64,000 bases of DNA, taken from Nymphaea colorata. Taxonomy: Eukaryota > Streptophyta > Magnoliopsida > Nymphaeales > Nymphaeaceae. Shown one piece after another: positions 24,533 through 38,564 of this stretch (positions are counted from its first letter, which is position 1; every line of letters begins with the position of its first letter). The translations under genes and the position numbers were made by a program. The stretch lies in contig NC_045147.1 of the NCBI RefSeq assembly GCF_008831285.2, forward strand, positions 15,538,854 through 15,602,853. The letters are read 5' to 3'. The notes under the pieces were generated by a model. It did no database searches and was not told where the DNA came from. It saw only the letters and a list, made by a program, of their open reading frames with translations.

Positions 24533-27500
24533 CCTGCGTGAGTGCTGTTTTCGGGTTACAGATATTGGTGCTACATTTCTATCATGGTATCAGAGCGCCA
24601 GGTTACGTTATCTCTACCAAACGAAATGCCCAAACAGGTCTGATCTGGTTAGAACTCTTTTCTCATCTTGTCTCTATCCTGAATTTACTTTTCTCTTGCG
24701 TAATTCTTGTTCCTTTTTCTTCTTGCTTACCAAGGACACATCTTGTTATATCGTGTCTTCTTTCCCTCTCATCTTCTACCTATATACCATTCCTTTCTGC
24801 TGTCATGGAAAACCTTTCGCATTCTGGCATGTCCTCAAGTTTTCTTCCTCACCTTATTACCGAAAAACTCAACCATGAGAATTATCTGATCTGGAAAAGG
24901 CAAATCATGCCTTTCATAAGAAATCAAGGCCTCTTTGGACATCTCGATGGTTCAACAAAGGCTCCACCAATATCCGTCTTACAGGAAATAAAAAATGAGG
25001 CAGGAGAAGTTATTGTTGTTCATGAAGACAACAATCCTGAACATGCTATGTGGATGAGACGTGATCAAAGTCTGGTTGCGTATATTTTGTCCACTTTATC
25101 TCAACAAGTGTTACTTTCAGTTTCTGATGATTGTACTGCAGAAGAATTATGGGAAACCCTTGCTGATACCTTTTCCCAAATATCAGAAGCTCGAATTATG
25201 TACTTAAAGAAAGAATTTCAGAATTTGAGCAAAGGTTCAACGTCTATCATGGATTATTTGGGGCGTATTAAGGCCGTCGCAGACCAACTTGCTGCCTCAG
25301 GGAATAACATTTCTGATAAGGAAAAGGTGCAGCAAACCTTGAATGGACTTGGGCATGATTATCATGCTTTTATTACAGCTCTTGAGGTCCTTCATGTTCT
25401 GCCTTCCTTCAACGAACTACAAGGTAAACTTCTCCAACATGAAATGAATATGAAAAGAGTCATTGAAAGGACTGATCAAGGGAACTCCCAAAATGTGTTG
25501 GCTATGAATGTAAAGTTTGGTAAGAGCCATGGGAACTCCAACCATGGTGGTCGTGGCATTCTACCAACACCACATAACCAAGGTATGTCTCCTTTGGATA
25601 CTTCAAGAAAAATACCAATTTGTTTTCAGTGCAACAAGAAAGGACACATGAAGGCACAATGTTGGTTTAATCCTCAAAATAAAAACAAATGGGTAAGACA
25701 TGATTATAAACAAGGAGGACAAAGTTCTAAATCCACCGCTGAAGATATGCAACAGCTATTGATGGCCGCATTCTCAAAGATGACTATAAAGCAAAATGAG
25801 CAGGGAGAATGGTTCTTGGATTCAAGTGCAGCTACCCATGTGACAGGAAATGCAGGTAAACTGACTAACTTATCCCCTCATTACGGTAGAAGTTGCATTA
25901 TAACAGGTGATGGAAAATCTCATCCTATTACACATATTGGAAATGCACATATTCCATTGTCATCCTCGTCTCTATCACTGTCTAATGTTGTTCTTGCTCC
26001 CAATATCAAAAAGAACATCATATCCATTTCTAAACTCATTGATGATACAAGCTCTTCTGTTGAATTCACACCCTCTTCTGTCTATGTCAAGGACCTCCAA
26101 ACGAAGAAAATGTTCGCTAGAGGGGAGCGTCAAGGGAATATGTACGTCCTCAAGGAATGTCTACCCAAGGATTCATCCACTTTTGATATAGGATTGAAGA
26201 CATTTTCTCTTTCTCATAATGCGTCATCAGTGCCAAGTTCTTGCCATTTTCAATCAAAAGTAAGGGGCCCTAACCAATTTTTGGAGTCTGATTTGTGGCA
26301 TAGTCGGCTAGGACACTGTGGTCGACATTTCATTGAAAAACTTGTCACAGATAGTCTCATTCCAAGATCAAGTTTACCTCTTACTTCAAGTGTAAAAAAA
26401 TGTTCAAGTTGTGGACTTTGTAAGAGTCATGTTTTACCTTTCCATAATATAAATCAAAGGGCTTCCAAACCTTTTGAAACTATTTTTTCTGATGTATGGG
26501 GGCCAGCCCCTATTGATTCCATGTCTGGGTCAAGATATTATGTCTTATTCATTGACTCTTACTCACGTTTCACCTGGATTTACTTCATGAAACACAAATC
26601 AGAAGTACCTCACATATTTCGAAACTTCTATGCCATGATTCAAACTAAATTTTCATCCAATGTGGTGCATTTTCAATGTGATGGAGGGGGAGAATATTCC
26701 TCGCTTGATTTTATTGAATTTCTACGTGAAAAAGGGATAACTAGACAAATTTCCTGCCCTTACACACCACAACAAAATGGTGTAGTTGAGCGAAAACATC
26801 GACATATAGTTGAAAGCGCCATGAGCATGATGCATGATACTAATGTGCCCATTTCCTTGTGGACTGAAGCCTTCCATACTGCTGTATACATAATAAATTG
26901 TTTGCCTATGACACTCTTGATGTCTAAATCGCCATATTTTACACTCTTAGGCAAACAACCTGATTACAAGAACTTGAAGGTTTTTGGTTGTGTATGCTAT
27001 GTTCACGTTGATGCTGCCTTGAGGAACAAGTTTCAAGACAAAGCTATTCAATGTAGATTCGTTGGATATGCTGATGAATATAAAGGTTTTCGATGCTATG
27101 ATCCAACAACTAAACGTATCAAAACTTCAAGAAATGTCATTTTTGATGAACATAGTTTTGATAATACAAATGAAATGCCTATGACCATTGAATCTTATGA
27201 TCCCTGGACCAGTACACAGTTATTCAATGCAGATCCTGTTATAGAAAATGATGTGCCTCAAAGTGAAGATTCAGAGAGAGCAATACAACCGTCGGATATG
27301 GCTCAAAGTGAAAATCAAGAAGATCCAACACAGTCATCAAGTCATCACGAAAACAATAATGAACAGAGCAACGATGCACATCGGTATTCGGGTCTTATCT
27401 ACAGTCGATGACTAAGGGACAGAGATGCTCACAGTGAAGAAGACAACATGCCCCACCTTAGAAGATCCCAACGCATTCGTCATCCCATTCACAGGTGGGT

Positions 27501-30500
27501 TAGCTATGATTCTTTATCACTTGATTTTTAGTTATTCATGGCAAAAGTTGGCAAGGAGGAAGAACCTACTTCATTTGATCAAGCATCAAAATCACATCAT
27601 TGGAGAAAGGCTATGAAAGAAGAAATGGATGCCTTGCATGAATGTGGAACATGGGAGATCGTTCCGAGGCCACACGAAAAGAACGTAGTGGGCTCCAAAT
27701 GGGTATACAAAATTAAATACAAACCTGACGGCAGCATAGAAAGACACAAAGCAAGGTTAGTAGCAAAAGGCAGTAGCAAGATCCAGCACTGAAGCTGAAT
27801 ACAGATGCATGGCTGCAGGTACTGCTGAAGTTACATGGGTTAGACATTTGCTAGAAGACATTGGAGAAAAGATTAAAACATCAATGTTAATGTGCGATAA
27901 TCAAAGCGCTATTAACATTGCCTTTAATCCCGTACAACATGGTCGAACAAAGCACATTGAGATTGATCAACACTTTGTTAGACAAAAGGTGGAAGACAAG
28001 GAAATTCAGCCTATTTATGTTCGTACAGATGAACAAGTTGCAGACTTATTTACAAAAGGATTAACAAAAGAACGATTCTGGTTTCTAAAAGGCAAGTTGT
28101 ACATGGTGCAAAACCATGCACAACTTGAGGGAGGGTGTTAAAATATAAATCCTTCACCAGCACGTTGAAGAGGAGTCTCTTAGGATTCCACCTCCTTGTA
28201 GAATGTGTTAAAATATTTAATGTCCTTGTAACATGTGAAGAGTCTCCTAGGATTCTATGTTATAGTTAATATCCTTGTTATATGAGAAGTCTCCTAGGAT
28301 TCTATGTTGTAGTTAATATCCTTGTAATATGTGAAGTCTCTTAGGTTTCTATGATGTAATTAATGTCCTTAGAGCTTGTGAAATCTCCTAGGATTCTAGG
28401 ATTGGAGACTCTTAGAATTCTGAAAATGAGATTATAAATAGAGGCCGTGCAAACCATTTTGGCTACGGCTTCTTTTCCTCAGTTTCTTCTTGTTTTCATT
28501 CTCTCTCTCTCTCTCTCTCTATCTTCCTGCGTGAGTGCTGTTTTCGGGTTACAGATATTGGTGCTACATTTCTATCATTTATAGTCTATAGCAGCAAATT
28601 TTTGGCAGTTGAGGCATCCCAAGTGGCATGTAACTTAACTGCTTCTCAGTTAAAGATCAAGAGAAAAAAACATCCATAGAAACCAACACCAACCTTATAT
28701 GATCAGATCTTCTATCCCGAAAAGTAGATGTATGGCCAAGCCTCATGGCTATTTTACAACCATGCTAATAAGAATAAAGTCATCGTCACAAATATCGTTT
28801 TTGGGTATAAAATAGTGAGAGTTTTCTCGGGTATAATAGCGCAAAGCTGTTTTTCTTGGAAAAATCTTGGCAATTTTTTTAAAAAATTAAAAAACTAAAA
28901 TCAAATGTGAAAATTAAAATCTAATAATTAAAAATGTAAAAAACGTGAAAGAAGCAAAAAATGAAAAAACAGGAGTAAAACGTGTTCATTTCATTTTTGT
29001 CATTTTCTTAAAAAACGTGTTTTTTTTTCTAATTTCTTCGACTGACTTGCCTTTAACATTTTTCTCATGCTTTTGTCGAATAAAACGTGTTTTTTATGAC
29101 AACGGCATAACACATTCACACAAGTGGTACAACAAATAAAATATAAAATGCATCACCATATCTCATTTTGACACAATCCCCCTCAAAATTGGGATGACAG
29201 AGGACTATCATTCCCATTTTTATGAAAAAGTTTGAATGCCTATGAAGATAGTCAAAGAACAAAAAAAAAGTTAGCTTTAAGACCCAGTGCATGACAAGGA
29301 GACCGCTCCATCCAAATATGTTCTATAAATGAAGTAACAAACAATTCTACTTGTCTAATTAAAAGGATGTATAGGCTTACACCTAGACTCCCTGAGCTAG
29401 GCCACCTAAGCTTAGTGATTCTAGACAGCCAAAACAACTGATTCACCTATGCCCTTGCCCAATCTGTCTAGGCAAGCCCAGTGGCAGTCAAACCTAGGCT
29501 CCATAACAAAAATGGGGAACTTGTGTTTTCCATAAATAAAAAAGGGGAGCTGATACCCCCATCTATTCTTCCCTTGCCACCTCCTTCCCCCGTTCAATTT
29601 TTCTTTTCAGTTAACCTTTTTCTTGTTGTTTAACTTATCTTTTCTTCTTCTTGCTTGCTAGGATCACAACCCCTTTTTTTATGTCCCTCTTCTTCTAATT
29701 TTTGGCTTTTCCCTCCCCAATCTATTTCTATCATATATCTCTTTCTTAAATTGGCAACCATTTTTTGCTATACACTGCATTTTCTAGTGAAGTTTTCAGA
29801 TTACATGTTTAATTATTTGCCAATATTAGTTAACTATAGCTATTTGATAATGTAATACTGTCACAAATATTGTTTCTTTTTCAAAAAGAATTTACAACTA
29901 AATGATTAAAAGAAAAAGACTTAAAAAAATATGTTTCTAGAAAAAAAAACATCAAAATAAATTTTATGTTTTCTTTTTTGTGCTTTTATCTCTTTTTTCC
30001 CTTTTATTGGCCTTAAAGTTTAAAAGTTAAATTAAATTATTTATCTTCAATTTGTTATCATAACTAAGACATCATTTTATAATTTACCTAGTTAATTTTT
30101 ATGTTTTCTTATTACATCATTTACTTTTTTCCTGATTTTTAGATTTTTTTTTAAAGATTTTCCAGAGAAAAACAACTTTGCAAAAAAATACCCCAGAAAA
30201 ACCTTGCCATTTAAAACCTGAGAATGATATTTGCGGCTAACAATTTGTTCAATTACCATGCGTTGGTTACTTTCTGTGTACTTGTTAGTTACGTCCGTAT
30301 GTCTTCAATTTTATTTGTATTTTTAGTGCGAATTAGCAATTGTCGGAGATGTAATATATACACATAGTTCTACTATGTGTATCATGTATGTGTACCTATT
30401 AGTATTCAATCTTCAATACTTCTCTTTTCTTCTTAAGGTGCCACATTTCTTATGTTGTTAAACTTTTGGATGCATGTAATATAACTATATGACATGTATA

Positions 30501-31358
30501 TTATGATAAAGCATGGACCAAACTTTAGCAAGAAACCAAAGCTGAAATTCAACAATTAGATTTCATACAGGACTACCTCCTAGGCAAATTGGTTGCTCCA
30601 TAGATGGCTTACTCTCTCTCTCCCTCTCTCTCTTTCAGCTCGTAGGACAAGCTTGGATTCAAGAAGAAGAAAAAGGAAAAGGGGGGGGGGGGGTGTTACC
30701 AAGATGCAGATACTTTCACAAAAAGCAAAAGAACGTGTTCGTGAAGATACAAGTTTCTTTACATGACCTCGCAGTCTCCCAAACACTGAAACTTTTACCA
30801 TTAAGAGCCATGTTGACATAAAAACAGAAAGAGACATTGTTATTATGCATTTCAGCTTTACCTAGCCCCAAAAATTTTTGAATTACTGAAAACTGTGCAA
30901 TTAGATGTAAAGAACCATAAAATATACTACTATTGCACGGAACATACCTCCCAAAGGTAAATGTATGTGTTGTTAGATCCAACCAAAAACAAAGGCCTAG
31001 AAGGATGGCTAGAGATGGCCCTTGCGCTAATGGTTTCAACTGTTACATGGGGATCCATGAACTCTTCAAGGTATTCCTGCTCACCCCAACCTAGGCCTGA
31101 AGCCCCAATACCAGCATAACCTGGAATCCCAAATGCACCTCCACCGGTTAGATCTCTTCCTGGTCTTAACAGAGGACTCAAGCCAACCGTTGCTCCTCCT
31201 AAACCAAGGTGCACAGACTTCTGGTCACCAAAGTCAACACCTGGGGAAGCAAATAGAGACCTAGCCCATGCATTCTGTGGCCAGTCAGACTCTGACCAGA
31301 TGTACTCAGTATTATTGCTAGAAGTCTCTTCGAGGTTCAATCCATAGAAAAGTAGGCC
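19788..31358 (-). CDS. Rav1-like gene, exons 12-17: C-terminal WD40 propeller
   Basis: Residues about 2043-2475. WD-type blades appear in order: PLFLVGSNNTYIYLWE (exon 12), HRFATSSSDGTVCTWQ (13), NANVVVWDTLAP (14), PLIMTGGKAGDIGLHDFR (15), CLFLTGSKDGDVKLWDAK (16), and GGFLTCGGDGVVRLVQIRSL ending the protein (17). This tail is the best-conserved part of plant and animal DMX-like proteins. Intron 12 (8,014 bp) carries the copia element. Intron 13 is mostly a Harbinger-type MITE. Confidence 0.92.
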
Positions 31359-33425
31359 CTGCAAAAGAAAAGGAAACATTTAATAAACTCTAAATTGTGA
31401 ATTGTCAAAAAGTCAAAACTAAAATCTAAGGAATAACATGATCTGAATAAGCTCAAGTGTCTAACAAAGTGCAAATGAAGCACATAGGGTAGATATACTG
31501 CTATTAGAGAATAGATTACCAATAGGACAAACTACTCTTCTGGCTTATTCTGAAAAAAATTAAAGCATTATTTAATAACCTCATCATAAATAAAAATAGT
31601 AAACATGCCATGTAGGAAGAGGACTTCATTTGACCAAAAGAAAGAAATAGCGACTCAGCATAAAACAGACCCAGGTAACAACTACTAAAGCCGGTAAGTT
31701 AGCATGCTTGGATAAAGTTATGCATGAGAGGACTAACATCCAATGAGAAAACAAATATACCTACATCAAGAAGCACCAAAAAAAGTATGGACACAATTCC
31801 CACAAATTCGTTTAACTGCAATAAGGGCATTCAAAACTTCATTAGAACAATAAAGCTAAATCTGTTAGTTGGCTTGCAATCCAAGCCAATTTTGCAAAAA
31901 AGTTTAGCTGAAGAGATAAAGGCATCCTATATATGAAATAGGTGGTAAGATGCTTTGACCAAAAAAGGATGAAACAGCATTTTCAAGCAAAAAGGATTCT
32001 TCTAGTTTTAACAGGTTATTTGAAACCAAATATCTTTTCAGCAGTTTTACTAGATTTTTGACAAGTACACCAATTTGAGTCAAAGCAATTTCATTTGAAA
32101 GGAATTCACCTCTTCAGCTGATTCAAGAAAATGCAATGTTTGGCCAAAGTTGATTCTAAGTTGAGTCATGGAACATCTTGAAATGACAAAGAACTTCAGA
32201 ATTGAGTCTAACAAAAATAGGAATTAAGATCTGACAATATCAGGTCATCCACAAATACTGACTACATTACCAGTTTTAGCATTTCAAAACAAGCTACAAG
32301 AGGAACCAATTTCTGTCCTTTGATACCTTTGCTCATGCTTCTATAATTTTTAAGACCATAGCCGCAAATACCATTTTTGCTATGTCACCATGGTACGCCA
32401 ATATGACCCACGTACCAGTACGCCGGTACGCCAAAATGGGTACGTGGTGGTATGTTTAGATCTGGTTCTGGGTCGGAACCAGATCCAAACCATAATAAAA
32501 AGTTAAATGTAACCCGCGACGCTCGTTCTCCCTCTCGATCTTCTTGTGACTTCCGGCGGTTGCTTGGGCAACTGGCGATGCATGTCCGGCGAGAGCTTGG
32601 GCAGCCACTGGCAACGGACGGCGACCAGCGACCGACGATGGACAACGAGTCGGCAAGTTTCTTCATTTGACAGTATTTAGGATTGCTGCAACTGTTGGGG
32701 GTTTTTTCCCCCTTTTTTGTCGTTATTGTGCTTTCTATTTACATGCTTCTATGCTAACTTCACCATGGATACACCATCATGCCCCATCTTGTTTGTTATC
32801 ATAGACATCGACCAACCTATGTATTTGTGCTGTTATGGCTTTAGGCTTCTCTGTCTTTCAATTGGTTAATCTAGAAACTTATAGATAGGTGACTATCGGG
32901 TGTCGGCATCAGGGCCTAATGCCGACTGCCGAGTTATTTTTCATGTTGTTATGTATTTGATATTACTGTTGCTTGATATTCCTCTGACATTTCTGCTAAT
33001 CCGTGCTTCAATTAGAAGAGTGTTAGTTGACTTCCTCATAATCCTTCTCCCTTTGTGTTTGTTGATCTGATTCCTCAATACATTTTATTAATGAATGCAT
33101 ATCTTCTTCTGAAACACTGTTTTAACAAGTTGGGATAAGGTTATTGCCTGCTATGACTTTGAGGCCTCTTATTGTGTTTGAGTTTTTATTCAATAAGATA
33201 TCGACCAATTATAAGTTGTTTGAGAACTAAAAAGATGATATCATTTGTTTTTTCAACTTTTTAATTAAAATATATAATTATCGCCATACTGCCATCCAAC
33301 ATTGACGAAAATGCCATATCTGTACCATCTTTCCCGTACCTGTACCTATGTGACATAGCATTTTTGGTTTTTTATTGGCAACGTATTTCTCCGGTACTAA
33401 TATGAAAGTTGGTTTTCTAGGGAAA

Positions 33426-33489
<64 letters not shown>

Positions 33490-33687
33490 CTTGATGGTTG
33501 GATGGTTCTTTTATATTTCTTGAGACTAAAAACTGTCACAAATGGTGCATTTTGAGACGGAAGTTGATTGGCCACAGTTTTTAGCCATGGCCCATGGGAT
33601 GCACCATTTGCAACAGTTTTTAGCATCACAAATATATAATTAAAAAAACCCATCTGGCCATAGACATTGGCCAGCTGATTTCAATTT

Positions 33688-33766
<79 letters not shown>

Positions 33767-36700
33767 TTTCCTATATTAATTTTCTTACAAGAACATTGAC
33801 AAACTTATAAAATAGTTATTAAAATGTAAAATAACCCAAAAATGGTTTAAAATATATTAAACAATACTTTTGAAAAATCCCATAAAAATTTTCATGAATT
33901 TTTCATTTTCTCAATGTTATTTGATAGTTTCTCTTGTTTTGTCTCGGTTGTTTTTGGCTTTGAAGATATTGCTCCTATCTGTTATGACGTCTAACACATG
34001 CATATACATAAATACATACATAGACATAGATATACAAATAAGAACAAAATATTTCATAGACAAATAATTTTATTCATATAACACTCACAGGTACTGCAAC
34101 AATTGACGGAGGTTTACCTTACGATTGCTGGCAACTGCAATTTGCTTTTCATCGCAGGAATTGACGCAAATTGCCTAATAGGAAAAGAGAAAAGTTAAAA
34201 CTAGAATCTAATCAAACTTGTTCCACTTTAGATTGTTGGATCAGAATTTACTTTTTTTCCTACTCCAAAATGATGTAGTAACAAAAAGGCAAGGAACAAA
34301 CAAAACAACCTTAAATTTAGCAAAGTAAGAGACTTACCTCCAGAAGTTCGCCATTCCTCTTCACAATTTCCTTATTATCAAAGCAAACATTGAGCCTACT
34401 CCTTAAAGAAGAAGAACCTGTCTGAAGAGAGCCTTGGTAATTTTCGTTGCCAGGATGATAAAGCTTATCATGCCCAGTTCTAGAAGGACCAGAAGCATCT
34501 TGTATAGTAAAAGATCCATTGCCCCTCCCACCTTCATCTACAATACCCTCATGGATAGAACTCCAGCCACTGGGGCACCTGTTGCTAAGAGTCGCAAGCC
34601 AACTTATCCCTTCATGGGCAAAAATGTTATAGACAAGCTCTGGCTTCACAATTGTTTGCCATAAATGTTCAAATGGGAGTGCTTCTTCACTATGTTCTCT
34701 TTTTGAAGAATCAATTTCCCTTTCATCCAATTGCACAGGGACCTTTGATTGCACCAAGGCCACATGACTTAACCAAGTCAAGGTGACAATGTCCATATTT
34801 TTTTCGAGCTTCTCAACCAGGAAAAATATGAGCTCCTTTGTTAGACCGCAGAAAGCATAAGAAATTGCATTAATCAAAGGCTCCAGTACAAACAGAGGAA
34901 ACAGCTCTATCTGTTTCACTGTACCGCTTCCATTGAAATCGCCCATTTTGGGATCAGGATGCAAGAAAGGTTCTGATGCTGGTAGAGATCGCAACAAGTT
35001 CTCATTTTTACGAACTTCCAATATTTTCGAAGTGAAGGTAAACAAGTTTTGCCACAGGCAAGCTACCAAAAGTTGCCACCTTTCATCATTAAGACAAACA
35101 GATTCCACTGACATGCCCCTCTTCTCTAGCAATCTGTTGTGCTCAGTCCCAATAATTGGAACAGAACTCTTAAAAGAATCTCTATGACGTATGATCTGTG
35201 AACTCTGATTTCTTTCCTTACCATCCACAATAAATTCTGGAATATCTAAAATAGACTGAATCAATCGCAGAAGTACTTCAGAATTCTGGTGCAAACATGC
35301 TAAAGCAAAACATATGCAGTAGCTCAGATGATCCAGATCACTTGAAATTTTCAAGCTAAAGCCCACCTCTGTGGAAGCGTCAATGAGGAACTTTAAGAAA
35401 AGCTTAACATACCACACTGACTGTAGCAAATCATAAAGATGATATTCCCATGGTGACCTGCAGTCAGTCTTGCCATTCGATGCAGTGTCTTGTATATCTA
35501 TCTTCATCACCGAAGCCATAATCCCCAATGCTACAACACAACGACCAAATTCATAGCAGAGCTCCTTCGTGATATGGATCACTGCCTTTGTTGTAAATGA
35601 ATGGTCAATGAAGTTTTTGGTGCCATGAAGTTTATGTTGCGGATGAACAGAACTGAGATAGGTATTAGTAACATGATATCCAAGAAAAGGCTTCCCGATG
35701 TTGCATGCAAAGTGTATTATCTGTAGCAAACAAAAGAGCCTATAACAATGGTATCCATGCCAAAGTATAAAAAACTAAGATCTACATTGCACGTTACCAT
35801 GTTCAAGATTCCTGTAGCATTTATAGAATATTTTGTCCCGAAATAAAAGATTCCATCCTGCAACTTCTCGTAAAGTGCATCTGCCAGCTCCTCATAATGA
35901 CGAGACATAATATCAAGTGATTCTCCCATGGTTGAATATGTTAAGTAGGCATTTTCTGAGGAAAGATGTTCTATGATGAACTTTGACGTGCATCGCAGTG
36001 CAAGGTTTAGCCTAACACATGACTCCAACATGGGAGCTACATCTCCAGAAAGCCAGTTGCATGGATCAGTTTGTGAGTTTGGCCTTAAGATGCCATAGAT
36101 GGTATTAACTTTTCCAGAACCTGATACCAAACCTTGAATTTTCCCGCCAATACTACTCCCAGAAGATACCAATTCTAAAGCTTGAAGCTTGACATGAACA
36201 AGGAACAGTGAGACAAACGTCTTAACAAAAAAAGTTTCCAAATGATCAAATGCCATAAAGAAAAAAGGACCGATTCAAGATTCATCAGCTATCCTCATTA
36301 TTAGTTCATACACAGAACTTGAACAAACTATCCAGTTATGTACTCGAGGATAAGTACATCAAAGGTTCGCTACTATGAAGACTATACGCAGGATTAGTCA
36401 CCGCCTTGAAAAGCAGCAAATTAATAAAAAATGGACTAACAATTTTCAAATAAAACAAATACCTTAAAAAATTGAAGTACTAATCCTGAAGATGAAACGA
36501 AATTGGGAAAAATTTTGGAAGCATTTTTCTGACTAACACTGTAAAAAATTAATAATTATAATAGTACATACATAAACACATACATACATATACATGCATG
36601 CACAGATACAAACACACGCACGTGCATGCAAATGGTCGTTTTTACCAAAACTCTAATGCAAATATGATGTAGAATGTCCAGCAAGGTTTTCAGTCAAAAT

Positions 36701-37162
36701 TGAGAAAAAAAAAATTTATCTATAGAAAAGATTTTATGAGCCAACAGAGCAAAAGACCATTGTCCAATGCCCTTGTAAAATCAGATTTACACATCAGATT
36801 GTTGATATTTTTATCCTTCGTTTTGACGTTCCACATCCATCCACATGGCTGGATTTGTGAAAATAAGTAAAAGTAGGCCATTGGCCAGACCAAAGTAGAC
36901 ATCATAATCCAAAGTTTACATGCATATGAGTAGGACCAGTTAGTGTTTTAACTGGTTCTGTCGGTGACAAGAAGGACCCACGGATGGCTTTATTCAAGGA
37001 TCCAGATTTTCACCTTTTTGAGAAGAAGGACCATAAACAGTGACCATCCAGCCTTTTTTTTTAAAAAAAAAAATGAGAATCTGGAGGGTGGACCTTTGGT
37101 TCACCCAACAGTATATATCGTCACGGGTAGAACAGGTTAAGATGCTTAACTAGTCCATTTCT

Positions 37163-37216
<54 letters not shown>

Positions 37217-38525
37217 CTGTAAATCACCTCTCCCACATTCATCTTGTCTCCTATGCCTCCTGGCTCTTAAGAATTACAACTGTTGGTTTTCACAAATTCA
37301 ACCATATAGATGGATGCAAAACATTCAAACTATCTAATGTAAAAACATCATAAAAATGGGATGGATGATCAGACTTGACAGTTAATTTTTAGAGCCCTAA
37401 GGAAATCATTCCAGATTATGAGAACTCATCAATGTTTCTGAATCCTAGATATTTGGAAATAGAAATCATCCACGTGGTTTGATTTGTGCACAGTGCATGA
37501 CATGCTGGAAACAAAAGGCAGATGCATGTGCACATGTGTTTTAGAGGGGGGAGGGAGATAAGGTTATGACCAACTTACAGGAAGACCACATCTAGCCAAG
37601 GCAAGCGATGCCATCATCATTGCCCACCTTGCCAGTACTGCAGCTTTAACATCTCCCAGTGAATTCTTTATGTTACTCTTTGTAGCAAGAATTGCACAAT
37701 ATTGACCTATATTTGGATCAGTTGCTGCATGGAGGATATCTGACTTGGAAGGATTGCAATCCAGCGATGCACCATCAAGCAAACACAGATAAGATTCATA
37801 ATAATGTCCCAGCATCCACTGTGGATACAAGATAAATGTTAACAGTAAAGAAAGCATACATGCATGCACAAGGACACATAATGTTCAAATTCCAAATCTT
37901 AAACACCTCGAGCATGCTGGCCAGCCAGTAGTCCTCTTTTTGTATTGATGAAGGGAGTATATGATTTGCAATTAAATCACGTTCTAATTCTCCACCACAG
38001 CCCTCTAAGAGCCGACAAATGATGAGGGCAAGTTGCACATCTCCAAGATTCTTGGCACAGACAGTGACAGCTGAAGAATGATCACCTCCAAGAATAAAGA
38101 AAGCAACAGCTAGCTCTAGTTGATGTCTCCCCATCAAAACATAAGCATTCTTCAAGGCAGCAGCTCTATTCTTCTCCTCCTGCAAAAATGGGGAAGAATA
38201 ACTTGTGTAAGTTACTGGCTGTGTGTAGAAGCTTCTCTAACCATCATTAGCTGATGGTAACTTGAAAAAGCTGAGCAAGTCCATTCAGATCTTGAGCACA
38301 ATTTTGTTTTGTCTGTTATCATTATAAAGTATTACAAAAAAAAATTGGTGTTGAAGTCTAAGGAAAACACGTGAGACCATATGATCAAGGTGTTGGCCTA
38401 GGGAGCTTATAATCGTCCTGGTATATGTCCCTAGCTATGTCACAAAGGTCGGAGTGCAGAGTGCGGGTGCGACAAATTTAAAAAAAAAAACTTGGGTATA
38501 GGTGTCACAAAGGTGTGTGTGTGTG

Positions 38526-38564
<39 letters not shown>

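Larger units (their letters stand above)
24123..24584 (+). repeat. copia 5' LTR
   Basis: 462 bp, starting TG and ending CA. It contains 47-bp tandem repeats (24229-24369), a TATA box TATAAATAG at 24420-24428, and a TC microsatellite (24487-24527) downstream of it. Confidence 0.97.
24123..28577 (+). mobile_element. Ty1/copia LTR retrotransposon, defective
   Basis: A 4,455-bp element with a perfect 5-bp target duplication TTTAT (24118-24122 and 28578-28582). The LTRs are 24123-24584 (462 bp) and 28136-28577 (442 bp). They differ by one substitution and by 20 bp in a TC microsatellite, so the insertion is young. It lies in intron 12 of the Rav1-like gene, antisense to it. Order gag, protease, integrase, then a cut-down reverse transcriptase/RNase H places it in copia rather than gypsy. 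The reverse-transcriptase core is missing and two nonsense codons are present, so it cannot move by itself. Confidence 0.97.
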
